64,000 nucleotides of DNA from assembly GCF_019925205.1 (NCBI RefSeq), contig NC_083566.1:9486001-9550000 (forward strand), written 5' to 3'. Source of the DNA: Metopolophium dirhodum (taxonomy: Eukaryota; Arthropoda; Insecta; Hemiptera; Aphididae). A program made the translations under genes and the position numbers. The number at the start of each line of letters is the position of its first letter. Within the stretch, counting starts at the first letter, position 1. Below the pieces are notes generated by a model. That model was not told the origin of the DNA, did no database searches, and saw only the letters and a list, made by a program, of their open reading frames with translations. Positions 25,745-37,200 of the stretch are shown one piece after another.

Positions 25745-28110
25745 TCAATTTTTTTTTTGTTTTCTAAAATGCATTTGCCTGCGGGCGCCAACACCTTCCT
25801 TCAATTTTTTTTTTTTTATGTAACTAGTTGAATTTTTGGTAAAAAATTTGTGAACATTGACAACCTGATGCCATCTAAATAATCCATCATTAATTAAATA
25901 AATATTTTGAATAGTTTTTCTGTTTAAGATGCCAGGAATTTTAGTTGAAACTATGTCATGTGTTTTCCTACAGTATAATTTTTTTCTAATTTTTTTTTTG
26001 TTTTCAAAAATGCATTTGCCTGCGGGCGCCAACACCTTCCTTCAATTTTTTTTTTAGTTATAATGTAACTAGTCGAATTATTTCATTGACTTGAATATTG
26101 ACAACCTGAAGCCCAAAAAATAATCCATCATTAATGAAATAAAAATGTTGAATAGTTTTGCTGTTTAAGATGCCAGGCATTTTAGTTGAAAGTATGTCAT
26201 GTGTTTTCCTACAGTATAATTTTTTACTCAATTTTTTTTTGTTTTCTAAAATGCATTTGCCTGCGGGCGCCAACACCTTCCTTCAATTTTTTTTTTTTTA
26301 TGTAACTATAGTTGAATTTTTGGTAAAAATATTGTGAACATTGACAACCTGATGCCCTCTAAATAATCCATCATTAATTAAATAAATATTTTGAATAGTT
26401 TTTCTGTTTAAGATGCCAGGCATTTTAGTTGAAACTATGTCATGTGTTTTCCTACACTATAATTTTTTTCTAATTTTTTTTTTGTTTTCTAAAATGCATT
26501 TGCCTGCGGGCGCCAACACTTTCCTTCAATTTTTTTTTTAGTAATAATGTAACTAGTTGAATTTTTTGTATATACTTTTTGAACATTGACAACCTTATGC
26601 CCTCTGAGTAACACATCATTAATTAAATTAATATTTTGAATAGTTTTTTCTGTTTAAGATTCTGGACATTTTAGTTTGTAGTTTGTTATGTGTTTTCACA
26701 CAATAAAATTTATTTAAAATTTTATTTGTTTTCTAAAATGCATTTGCCTGCGGGCGCCAACACCCTCCTTCAATTTTTTTTTTTTTATGTGACTAGTTGA
26801 ATTTTTTCATTGACTTGAATATTGACAACCTAAAGCCCAAAAAATAATCCATCATTAATGAAATAAAAATGTTGAATAGTTTTGCTGTTTAAGATGCCAG
26901 GCATTTTAGTTGAAAGTATGTCATGTGTTTTCCTACAGTATAAATTTTTACTCAATTTTTTTTTGTTTTCTAAAATGCATTTGCCTGCGGGCGCCAACAC
27001 CTTCCTTCAATTTTTTTTTTAGTTATAATGTAACTAGTTGAATTATTTCATTGACTTGAATATTGACAAACTGAAGCCCAAAAAATAATCCATCATTAAT
27101 GAAATAAAAATGTTGAATAGTTTTGCTGTTTAAGATGCCAGGCATTTTAGTTGAAAGTATGTCATGTGTTTTCCTACAGTATAATTTTTTACTCAATTTT
27201 TTTTTGTTTTCTAAAATGTATTTGCCTGCGGGCGCCAACACCTTCCTTCAATTTTTTTTTTTTTATGTAACTATAGTTGAATTTTTGGTAAAAAATTTGT
27301 GAACATTGACAACCTGATGCCCTCTAAATAATCCATCATTAATTAAATAAATATTTTGAATAGTTTTTCTGTTTAAGATGCCAGGCATTTTAGTTGAAAC
27401 TATGTCATGTGTTTTCCTACACTATAATTTTTTTCTAATTTTTTTTTTGTTTTCTAAAATGCATTTGCCTGCGGGCGTCAACACTTTCCTTAAATTTTTT
27501 TTTTAGTAATAATGTACCTATTTGAATTTTTTGTATATACTTTTTGAACATTGACAACCTTATGACCTCTGAGTAACACATCATTAATTAAATTAATATT
27601 TTGAATAGTTTTTTCTGTTTAAGATTCTGGACATTTTAGTTTGTAGTTTGTTATGTGTTTTCACACAATATAATTTATTTAAAATTTTATTTGTTTTCTA
27701 AAATGCATTTGCCTGCGGGCGCCAACACCTTCCTTCAATTTTTTTTTTTTTTATGTAACTAGTTGAATTTTTTCATTGACTTGAATATTGACAACCTGAA
27801 GCCCAAAAAATAATCCATCATTAATGAAATAAAAATGTTAAATAGTTTTGCTGTTTAAGATGCCAGGCATTTTAGTTGAAACTATGACATGTGTTTTCCT
27901 ACAGTTTAATTTTTTACTCAATTTTTTTTTGTTTTCTAAAATGCATTTGCCTGCGGGCGCCAACACCTTCATTCAATTTTTTTTTTTTTATGTTACTAGT
28001 TGAATTTTTGGTAAAAAATTTGTGAACATTGACAACCTGATGCCCTCTAAATAATCCATCATTAATTAAATAAATATTTTGAATAGTTTTTCTGTTTAAG
28101 ATGCCAGACA
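25745..28110 (-). repeat. Block C of the three-copy segmental series
   Basis: It matches 18028-20500 at an offset of about 7,715 bp with the same rare variants. Single-base differences between the copies, such as AAAAATATTGTG at about 26325, show they are separate copies and not an exact assembly duplicate. Confidence 0.65.
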
Positions 28111-30139
28111 TTTTAGTTGAAACTATGTCATGTGTTTTCCTACACTATAATTTTTTTCTAATTTTTTTTTTGTTTTCTAAAATGCATTTGCCTGCGGGCG
28201 CCAACACTTTCCTTCAATTTTTTTTTTAGTAATAATGTAACTAGTTGAATTTTTTGTATATACTTTTTGAACATTGACAACCTTATGCCCTCTGAGTAAC
28301 ACATCATTAATTAAATTAATATTTTGAATAGTTTTTTCTGTTTAAGATTCTGGACATTTTAGTTTGTAGTTTGTTATGTGTTTTCACACAATAAAATTTA
28401 TTTAAAATTTTATTTGTTTTCTAAAATGCATTTGCCTGCGGGCGCCAACACCCTCCTTCAATTTTTTTTTTTTTTATGTGACTAGTTGAATTTTTTCATT
28501 GACTTGAATATTGACAACCTAAAGCCCAAAAAATAATCCATCATTAATGAAATAAAAATGTTGAATAGTTTTGCTGTTTAAGATGCCAGGCATTTTAGTT
28601 GAAAGTATGTCATGTGTTTTCCTACAGTATAAATTTTTACTCAATTTTTTTTTGTTTTCTAAAATGCATTTGCCTGCGGGCGCCAACACCTTCCTTCAAT
28701 TTTTTTTTTAGTTATAATGTAACTAGTTGAATTATTTCATTGACTTGAATATTGACAAACTGAAGCCCAAAAAATAATCCATCATTAATGAAATAAAAAT
28801 GTTGAATAGTTTTGCTGTTTAAGATGCCAGGCATTTTAGTTGAAAGTATGTCATGTGTTTTCCTACAGTATAATTTTTTACTCAATTTTTTTTTGTTTTC
28901 TAAAATGTATTTGCCTGCGGGCGCCAACACCTTCCTTCAATTTTTTTTTTTTTATGTAACTATAGTTGAATTTTTGGTAAAAAATTTGTGAACATTGACA
29001 ACCTGATGCCCTCTAAATAATCCATCATTAATTAAATAAATATTTTGAATAGTTTTTCTGTTTAAGATGCCAGGCATTTTAGTTGAAACTATGTCATGTG
29101 TTTTCCTACACTATAATTTTTTTCTAATTTTTTTTTTGTTTTCTAAAATGCATTTGCCTGCGGGCGCCAACACCTTCCTTCAATTTTTTTTTTTATGTAA
29201 CTAGTTGAATTTTTGGTAAAAAATTTGTGAACATTGACAACCTGATGCCCTCTAAATAATCCATCATTAATTAAATAAATATTTTGAATAGTTTTTCTGT
29301 TTAAGATGCCAGGCATTTTAGTTGAAACTATGTCATGTGTTTTCCTACACTATAATTTTTTTCTAATTTTTTTTTTGTTTTTTAAAATGCATTTGCCTGC
29401 GGGCGCCAACACTTTCCTTCAATTTTTTTTTTAGTAATAATGTAACTAGTTGAATTTTTTGTATATACTTTTTGAACATTGACAACCTTATGCCCTCTGA
29501 GTAACACATCATTAATTAAATTAATATTTTGAATAGTTTTTTCTGTTTAAGATTCTGGACATTTTAGTTTGTAGTTTGTTATGTGTTTTCACACAATATA
29601 ATTTATTTAAAATTTTATTTGTTTTCTAAAATGCATTTGCCTGCGGGCGCCAACACCCTCTTTCAATTTTTTTTTTTTTATGTGACTAGTTGAATTTTTT
29701 CATTGACTTGAATATTGACAACCTGAAGCCCAAAAAATAATCCATCATTAATGAAATAAAAATGTTGAATAGTTTTGCTGTTTAAGATGCCAGGCATTTT
29801 AGTTGAAAGTATGTCATGTGTTTTCCTACAGTATAATTTTTTACTCAATTTTTTTTTGTTTTCTAAAATGCATTTGCCTGCGGGCGCCAACACCTTCCTT
29901 CAATTTTTTTTTTTTTTGGTAACTAGTTGAATTTTTGGTAAAAAATTTGTGAACATTGACAACCTGATGCCCTCTAAATAATCCATCATTAATTAAATAA
30001 ATATTTTGAATAGTTTTTCTGTTTAAGATGCCAGGAATTTTAGTTGAAACTATGTCATGTGTTTTTCTACAATATAATTTTTTTCTAAATTTTTTTTGTT
30101 TTCTAAAATGCATTTGCCTGCGGGCGCCAACACCTTCCT

Positions 30140-31084
30140 TCAATTTTTTTTTTTTTTTATGTAACTATTTGAAATTTTGGTAAAAAATTTGTGAACATTG
30201 ACAACCTGATGCCCTCTAAATAATCCATCATTATTTAAATAAATATTTTGAATAGTTTTTCTGTTTAAGATGCCAGAAATTTTAGTTGAAACTATGTCAT
30301 GTGTTTTCCTACAGTATAATTTTTTTCTAATTTTTTTTTTGTTTACTAAAATGCATTTGCCTGCGGTCGCCAACACCTTCCTTCAAATTTTTTTTTAGTA
30401 ACAATGTAACTAGTTGAATTTTTTGTATATAGTTTTTGAACATTGACAACCTTATGCCCTCTGAGTAACACATCATTAATTAAATTAATATTTTGAATAG
30501 TTTTTTCTGTTTAAGGTTCTGGACATTTAAGTTTGTAGTTTGTTATGTGTTTTCACACAATATAATTTATTTAAAATTTTTTTTGTTTTCTAAAATGCAA
30601 TTGCCTGCGGGCACCAACACCCTCCTTCAATTTTTTTTTTTTTAATGTAACTAGTTGATTTTTTTCATTGATTTGAATATTGACAACCTGAAGCCCAAAA
30701 AATAATCCATCATTAATTAAATAAATATTTTGAATAGTTTTTCTGTTTAAGATGCCACGCATTTTAGTTGGGAATATGTAATATGTTTTCCTACATTATA
30801 ATTTTTTTCTAAATTTTTTTTGTTTTCTAAAATGCATTTGCCTGCGGGCACCAACACCCTCCTTCAAATTTTTTTTTTGAATTTATCTTTAGGTTATGAA
30901 TTTGTATACATTTTTTAAACATTGACAACCTGATGCCCTCTGAGTAACACATCATTAATTAAATTAATATTTTGAATAGTTTTTTCTGTTTAAGATTCTG
31001 GACATTTAATTTGTAGTTTGTTATGTGTTTTCACACAATATAATTTATTTAAAATTTTTTTTGTTTTCTAAAATGCATTTGCCA
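30140..31084 (-). repeat. Diverged monomers next to the inversion point
   Basis: The last four or so monomers of array 1 carry many private changes not shared with the rest: TTTTTCTACAATATAA for TTTTCCTACAGTATAA, TTAAGGTTCTGG, GGGCACCAACACCCTCC, GCCACGCATTTTAG, and a short body at about 30870-30900 (GAATTTATCTTTAGG). They look older or less homogenised than the array interior, like edge monomers, although they now lie in the middle. Confidence 0.7.
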
Positions 31085-31116
31085 GCAGGAAAATGCATTT
31101 TAGAAAACAAAAAAAA
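31055..31116. repeat. Inversion point between array 1 and array 2 (head-to-head junction)
   Basis: Perfect 26-bp inverted arms (31055-31080 and 31091-31116, each reading AAATGCATTTTAGAAAAC plus eight A outward from the centre) flank the 10-bp spacer GCCAGCAGGA. To the left all monomers read on the minus strand, to the right all read on the plus strand. Past the arms the two sides differ: the left is a C-type monomer and the right a B-type. The arms are therefore not mirror copies, and a simple hairpin-read artefact is unlikely. The spacer sits exactly where intact monomers have GCCCGCAGGC or GCCTGCAGGC. Confidence 0.9.
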
Positions 31117-31305
31117 ATTTAGATAATAATTATACTGTAGGAAAACACGTGACATAGTTTCAACTAAAATTCCTGGCATCTTAAACAGAAAAACTATTCA
31201 AAATATTTATTTAATTAATGATGGATTATTTAGAGGGCATCAGGTTGTCAATGTTCACAAATTTTTTACCAAAAATTTAACTATAGTTACATAAAAAAAA
31301 AAAAA

Positions 31306-31351
31306 TTGAAGGAAGGTGTTGGCGCCCGCAGGCAAATGCATTTTAGAAAAC
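31306..31351 (+). other. Representative conserved GC-rich box between two A-tracts
   Basis: This is one example of a module present in nearly every monomer: A13 (31293-31305), a 46-bp core containing GGTGTTGGCGCCCGCAGGC and AAATGCATTTTAGAAAAC, then A9 (31352-31360). It is the only GC-rich part of the monomer and is shared by all three subfamilies, while the body varies. It does not match the CENP-B box consensus as I remember it. A protein-binding role is inference. Confidence 0.5.
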
Positions 31352-32279
31352 AAAAAAAAATTGAGTAAAAAATTATACTGTAGGAAAACACATGACATAC
31401 TTTCAACTAAAATGCCTGGCATCTTAAACAGAAAAACTATTCAACATTTTTATTTCATTAATGATGGATTATTTTTTGGGCTTCAGGTTGTCAATATTCA
31501 AGTCAATGAAATAATTCAACTAGTTACATTATAACTAAAAAAAAAATTGAAGGAATGTGTTGGCGCCCGCAGGCAAATGCATTTTAGAAAACAAAAAAAA
31601 AATTAGAAAAAAATTATACTGTAGGAAAACACATGACATAGTTTCAACTAAAATGCCTGGCATCTTAAACAGAAAAACTATTCAAAATATTTATTTAATT
31701 AATGATGGATTATTTAGAGGGCATCAGGTTGTCAATGTTCACAAACTTTTTACCAAAAATTCAACTAGTTACATAAAAAAAAAAATTAAAGGAAGGTGTT
31801 GGCGCCCGCAGGCAAATGCATTTTAGAAAACAAAAAAAAATTTAGAAAAAAATTATACTGTAGGAAAACACATGACATAGTTTCAACTAAAATTCCTGGC
31901 ATCTTAAACAGAAAAACTATTCAAAATATTTATTTAATTAATGATGGATTATTTAGAGGGCATCAGGTTGTCAATGTTCACAAATTTTTTACCAAAAATT
32001 CAACTAGTTACATAAAAAAAAAAAAATTGAAGGAAGGTGTTGGCGCCCGCAGGCAAATGCATTTTAGAAAACAAAAAAAAATTGAGTAAAAAATTATACT
32101 GTAGGAAATCACATGACATACTTTCAACTAAAATGCCTGGCATCTTAAACAGCAAAACTATTCAACATTTTTATTTCATTAATGATGGATTATTTTTTGG
32201 GCTTCAGGTTGTCAATATTCAAGTCAATGAAAAAATTCAACTAGTCACATAAAAAAAAAAAAATTGAAGGAGGGTGTTG

Positions 32280-34207
32280 GCGCCCGCAGGCACATGCATT
32301 TGAGAAAACAAATAAAATTTTAAATAAATTATATTGTGTGAAAACACATAACAAACTACAAACTAAAATGTCCAGAATCTTAAACAGAAAAAACTATTCA
32401 AAATATTAATTTAATTAATGATGTGTTACTCAGAGGGCATAAGGTTGTCAATGTTCAAAAAGTATATACAAAAAATTCAAATAGTTACATTATTACTAAA
32501 AAAAAAATTGAAGGAAAGTGTTGGCGCCCGCAGGCAAATGCATTTTAGAAAACAAAAAAAAAATTAGAAAAAAATTATACTGTAGGAAAACACATGACAT
32601 AGTTTCAACTAAAATGCCTGGCATCTTAAACAGAAAAACTATTCAAAATATTTATTTAATTAATGATGGATTATTTAGAGGGCATCAGGTTGTCAATGTT
32701 CACAAATTTTTTACCAAAAATTCAACTATAGTTACATAAAAAAAAAAAAATTGAAGGAAGGTGTTGGCGCCTGCAGGCAAATGCATTTTAGAAAACAAAA
32801 AAAAATTAAGTAATAAATTATACTGTAGGAAAACACATGACATACTTTCAACTAAAATGCCTGGCATCTTAAACAGCAAAACTATTCAACATTTTTATTT
32901 CATTAATGATGAATTATTTTTTGGGCTTCAGGTTGTCAATGTTCAAAAAGTATATACAAAAAATTCAACTAGTTACATAAAAAAAAAAAATTGAAGGAAG
33001 GTGTTGGCGCCTGCAGGCAAATGCATTTTAGAAAACAAAAAAAAATTTAGATAATAATTATACTGTAGGAAAACACATGACATAGTTTCAACTAAAATGC
33101 CTGGCATCTTAAACAGCAAAACTATTCAACATTTTTATTTCATTAATGATGGATTATTTTTTGGGCTTCAGGTTGTCAATATTCAAGTCAATGAAAAAAT
33201 TCAACTAGTCACATAAAAAAAAAAAAATTGAAGGAGGGTGTTGGCGCCCGCAGGCACATGCATTGGAGAAAACAAATAAAATTTTAAATAAATTATATTG
33301 TGTGAAAACACATAACAAACTACAAACTAAAATGTCCAGAATCTTAAACAGAAAAAACTATTCAAAATATTAATTTAATTAATGATGTGTTACTCAGAGG
33401 GCATAAGGTTGTCAATGTTCAAAAAGTATATACAAAAAATTCAAATAGTTACATTATTACTAAAAAAAAAATTGAAGGAAAGTGTTGGCGCCCGCAGGCA
33501 AATGCATTTTAGAAAACAAAAAAAAAATTAGAAAAAAATTATACTGTAGGAAAACACATGACATAGTTTCAACTAAAATGCCTGGCATCTTAAACAGAAA
33601 AACTATTCAAAATATTTATTTAATTAATGATGGATTATTTAGAGGGCATCAGGTTGTCAATGTTCACAAATTTTTTACCAAAAATTCAACTATAGTTACA
33701 TAAAAAAAAAAAAATTGAAGGAAGGTGTTGGCGCCTGCAGGCAAATGCATTTTAGAAAACAAAAAAAAATTAAGTAATAAATTATACTGTAGGAAAACAC
33801 ATGACATACTTTCAACTAAAATGCCTGGCATCTTAAACAGCAAAACTATTCAACATTTTTATTTCATTAATGATGAATTATTTTTTGGGCTTCAGGTTGT
33901 CAATGTTCAAAAAGTATATACAAAAAATTCAACTAGTTACATAAAAAAAAAAAATTGAAGGAAGGTGTTGGCGCCTGCAGGCAAATGCATTTTAGAAAAC
34001 AAAAAAAAATTTAGATAATAATTATACTGTAGGAAAACACATGACATAGTTTCAACTAAAATGCCTGGCATCGTAAACAGAAAAACTATTCAAAATATTT
34101 ATTTAATTAATGATGGATTATTTAGAGGGCATCAGGTTGTCAATGTTCACAAATTTTTTACCAAAAATTTAACTATAGTTACATAAAAAAAAAAAAATTG
34201 AAGGAAA
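32280..34207 (+). repeat. Four-monomer (964-bp) unit in two tandem copies
   Basis: The monomers at 32518 and 32761 recur at 33482 and 33725, offset 964 bp. They sit within the order C, B, A-like with AAGTAATAAATTATACTG, B with CCTGCAGG. The C monomers carry the otherwise unusual GGCACATGCATT in both copies (about 32290 and 33254). Confidence 0.75.
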
Positions 34208-37200
34208 GTGTTGGCGCCCGCAGGCAAATGCATTTTAGAAAACAAAAAAAAAATTAGAAAAAAATTATACTGTAGGAAAACACATGACATAGTTTCAACT
34301 AAAATGCCTGGCATCTTAAACAGAAAAACTATTCAAAATATTTATTTAATTAATGATGGATTATTTAGAGGGCATCAGGTTGTCAATGTTCACAAACTTT
34401 TTACCAAAAATTCAACTAGTTACATAAAAAAAAAAATTGAAGGAAGGTGTTGGCGCCCGCAGGCAAATGCATTTTAGAAAACAAAAAAAAATTTAGAAAA
34501 AAATTATACTGTAGGAAAACACATGACATAGTTTCAACTAAAATGCCTGGCATCTTAAACAGAAAAACTATTCAACATTTTTATTTCATTAATGATGGAT
34601 TATTTTTTGGGCTTCAGGTTGTCAATGTTCAAAAAGTATATACAAAAAATTCAACTAGTTACATAAAAAAAAAAAAATTGAAGGAAGGTGTTGGCGCCTG
34701 CAGGCAAATGCATTTTAGAAAACAAAAAAAAATTTAGATAATAATTATACTGTAGGAAAACACATGACATAGTTTCAACTAAAATGCCTGGCATCTTAAA
34801 CAGAAAAACTATTCAAAATATTTATTTAATTAATGATGGATTATTTAGAGGGCATCAGGTTGTCAATGTTCACAAACTTTTACCAAAAATTCAACTAGTT
34901 ACATAAAAAAAAAAATTGAAGGAAGGTGTTGGCGCACGCAGGCAAATGCATTTTAGAAAACAAAAAAAAATTTAGAAAAAAATTATACTGTAGGAAAACA
35001 CATGACATAGTTTCAACTAAAATGCCTGGCATCTTAAACAGAAAAACTATTCAAAATATTTATTTAATTAATGATGGATTATTTAGAGGGCATCAGGTTG
35101 TCAATGTTCACAAATTTTTTACCAAAAATTTAACTATAGTTACATAAAAAAAAAAAAATTGAAGGAAGGTGTTGGCGCCCGCAGGCAAATGCATTTTAGA
35201 AAACAAAAAAAAATTGAGTAAAAAATTATACTGTAGGAAAACACATGACATACTTTCAACTAAAATGCCTGGCATCTTAAACAGAAAAACTTTTCAACAT
35301 TTTTATTTCATTAATGATGGATTATTTTTTGGGCTTCAGGTTGTCAATATTCAAGTCAATGAAATAATTCAACTAGTTACATTATAACTAAAAAAAAAAT
35401 TGAAGGAAGGTGTTGGCGCCCGCAGGCAAATGCATTTTAGAAAACAAAAAAAAATTAGAAAAAAATTATACTGTAGGAAAACACATGACATAGTTTCAAC
35501 TAAAATTCCTGGCATCTTAAACAGAAAAACTATTCAAAATATTTATTTAATTAATGATGGATTATTTAGAGGGCATCAGGTTGTCAATGTTCACAAATTT
35601 TTTACCAAAAATTCAACTAGTTACATAAAAAAAAAAAATTGAAGGAAGGTGTTGGCGCCCGCAGGCAAATGCATTTTAGAAAACAAAAAAAAATTGAGTA
35701 AAAAATTATACTGTAGGAAATCACATGACATACTTTCAACTAAAATGCCTGGCATCTTAAACAGCAAAACTATTCAACATTTTTATTTCATTAATGATGG
35801 ATTATTTTTTGGGCTTCAGGTTGTCAATATTCAAGTCAATGAAAAAATTCAACTAGTCACATAAAAAAAAAAAAATTGAAGGTGGGTGTTGGCGCCCGCA
35901 GGCAAATGCATTTTAGAAAACAAATAAAATTTTAAATAAATTATATTGTGTGAAAACACATAACAAACTACAAACTAAAATGTCCAGAATCTTAAACAGA
36001 AAAAACTATTCAAAATATTAATTTAATTGATGATGTGTTACTCAGAGGGCATAAGGTTGTCAATGTTCAAAAAGTATATACAAAAAATTCAAATAGTTAC
36101 ATTATTACTAAAAAAAAAATTGAAGGAAAGTGTTGGCGCCCGCAGGCAAATGCATTTTAGAAAACAAAAAAAAATTGAGTAATAAATTATACTGTAGGAA
36201 AACACATGACATACTTTCAACTAAAATGCCTGGCATCTTAAACAGCAAAACTATTCAACATTTTTATTTCATTAATGATGAATTATTTTTTGGGCTTCAG
36301 GTTGTCAATGTTCAAAAAGTATATACAAAAAATTCAACTAGTTACATAAAAAAAAAAAATTGAAGGAAGGTGTTGGCGCCTGCAGGCAAATGCATTTTAG
36401 AAAACAAAAAAAAATTTAGATAATAATTATACTGTAGGAAAACACATGACATAGTTTCAACTAAAATGCCTGGCTTCGTAAACAGAAAAACTATTCAAAA
36501 TATTTATTTAATTAATGATGGATTATTTAGAGGGCATCAGGTTGTCAATGTTCACAAATTTTTTACCAAAAATTTAACTATAGTTACATAAAAAAAAAAA
36601 AATTGAAGGAAAGTGTTGGCGCCCGCAGGCAAATGCATTTTAGAAAACAAAAAAAAAATTAGAAAAAAATTATACTGTAGGAAAACACATGACATAGTTT
36701 CAACTAAAATGCCTGGCATCTTAAACAGAAAAACTATTCAAAATATTTATTTAATTAATGATGGATTATTTAGAGGGCATCAGGTTGTCAATGTTCACAA
36801 ACTTTTTACCAAAAATTCAACTAGTTACATAAAAAAAAAAATTGAAGGAAGGTGTTGGCGCCCGCAGGCAAATGCATTTTAGAAAACAAAAAAAAATTTA
36901 GAAAAAAATTATACTGTAGGAAAACACATGACATAGTTTCAACTAAAATGCCTGGCATCTTAAACAGAAAAACTATTCAACATTTTTATTTCATTAATGA
37001 TGGATTATTTTTTGGGCTTCAGGTTGTCAATGTTCAAAAAGTATATACAAAAAATTCAACTAGTTACATAAAAAAAAAAAATTGAAGGAAGGTGTTGGCG
37101 CCTGCAGGCATATGCATTTTAGAAAACAAAAAAAAATTTAGATAATAATTATACTGTAGGAAAACACATGACATAGTTTCAACTAAAATGCCTGGCATCT

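Larger units (their letters stand above)
2578..31084 (-). repeat. Satellite array 1, ~240-bp monomer, minus orientation, ~118 copies
   Basis: The tandem monomers are 239-242 bp, visible as the recurring box AAATGCATTTGCCTGCGGGC about every 240 bp on the plus strand. Read on the minus strand each monomer runs: A-tract, TTGAAGGAAGGTGTTGGCGC, CCGCAGGCAAATGCATTTTA, a second A-tract, then an AT-rich body ending CAACTAGTTACAT. Three subfamilies occur. A has TTTTTTGGGCTTCAGG and CAAGTCAATGAAA. B has TTTAGAGGGCATCAGG and CAAATTTTTTACC. C has AAATAAAATTTTAAATAAA and GATGTGTTACTCAGAGGG. Many monomers are mosaics of A and B. The array starts mid-monomer at 2578 and ends at the inversion. No coding role is supported. 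Confidence 0.95.

Noticed and set aside
31055..31116. The inversion as a fold-back sequencing or assembly artefact.
   Set aside because: Beyond 26 bp the two sides are different subfamilies, and the left is decayed while the right is not. A hairpin read would give identical arms. A mis-join cannot be fully excluded without reads.
31306..31351. A CENP-B box in the GC-rich core.
   Set aside because: The core lacks the TTCG...CGGG arrangement of that motif as I recall it; only general GC-richness is shared.
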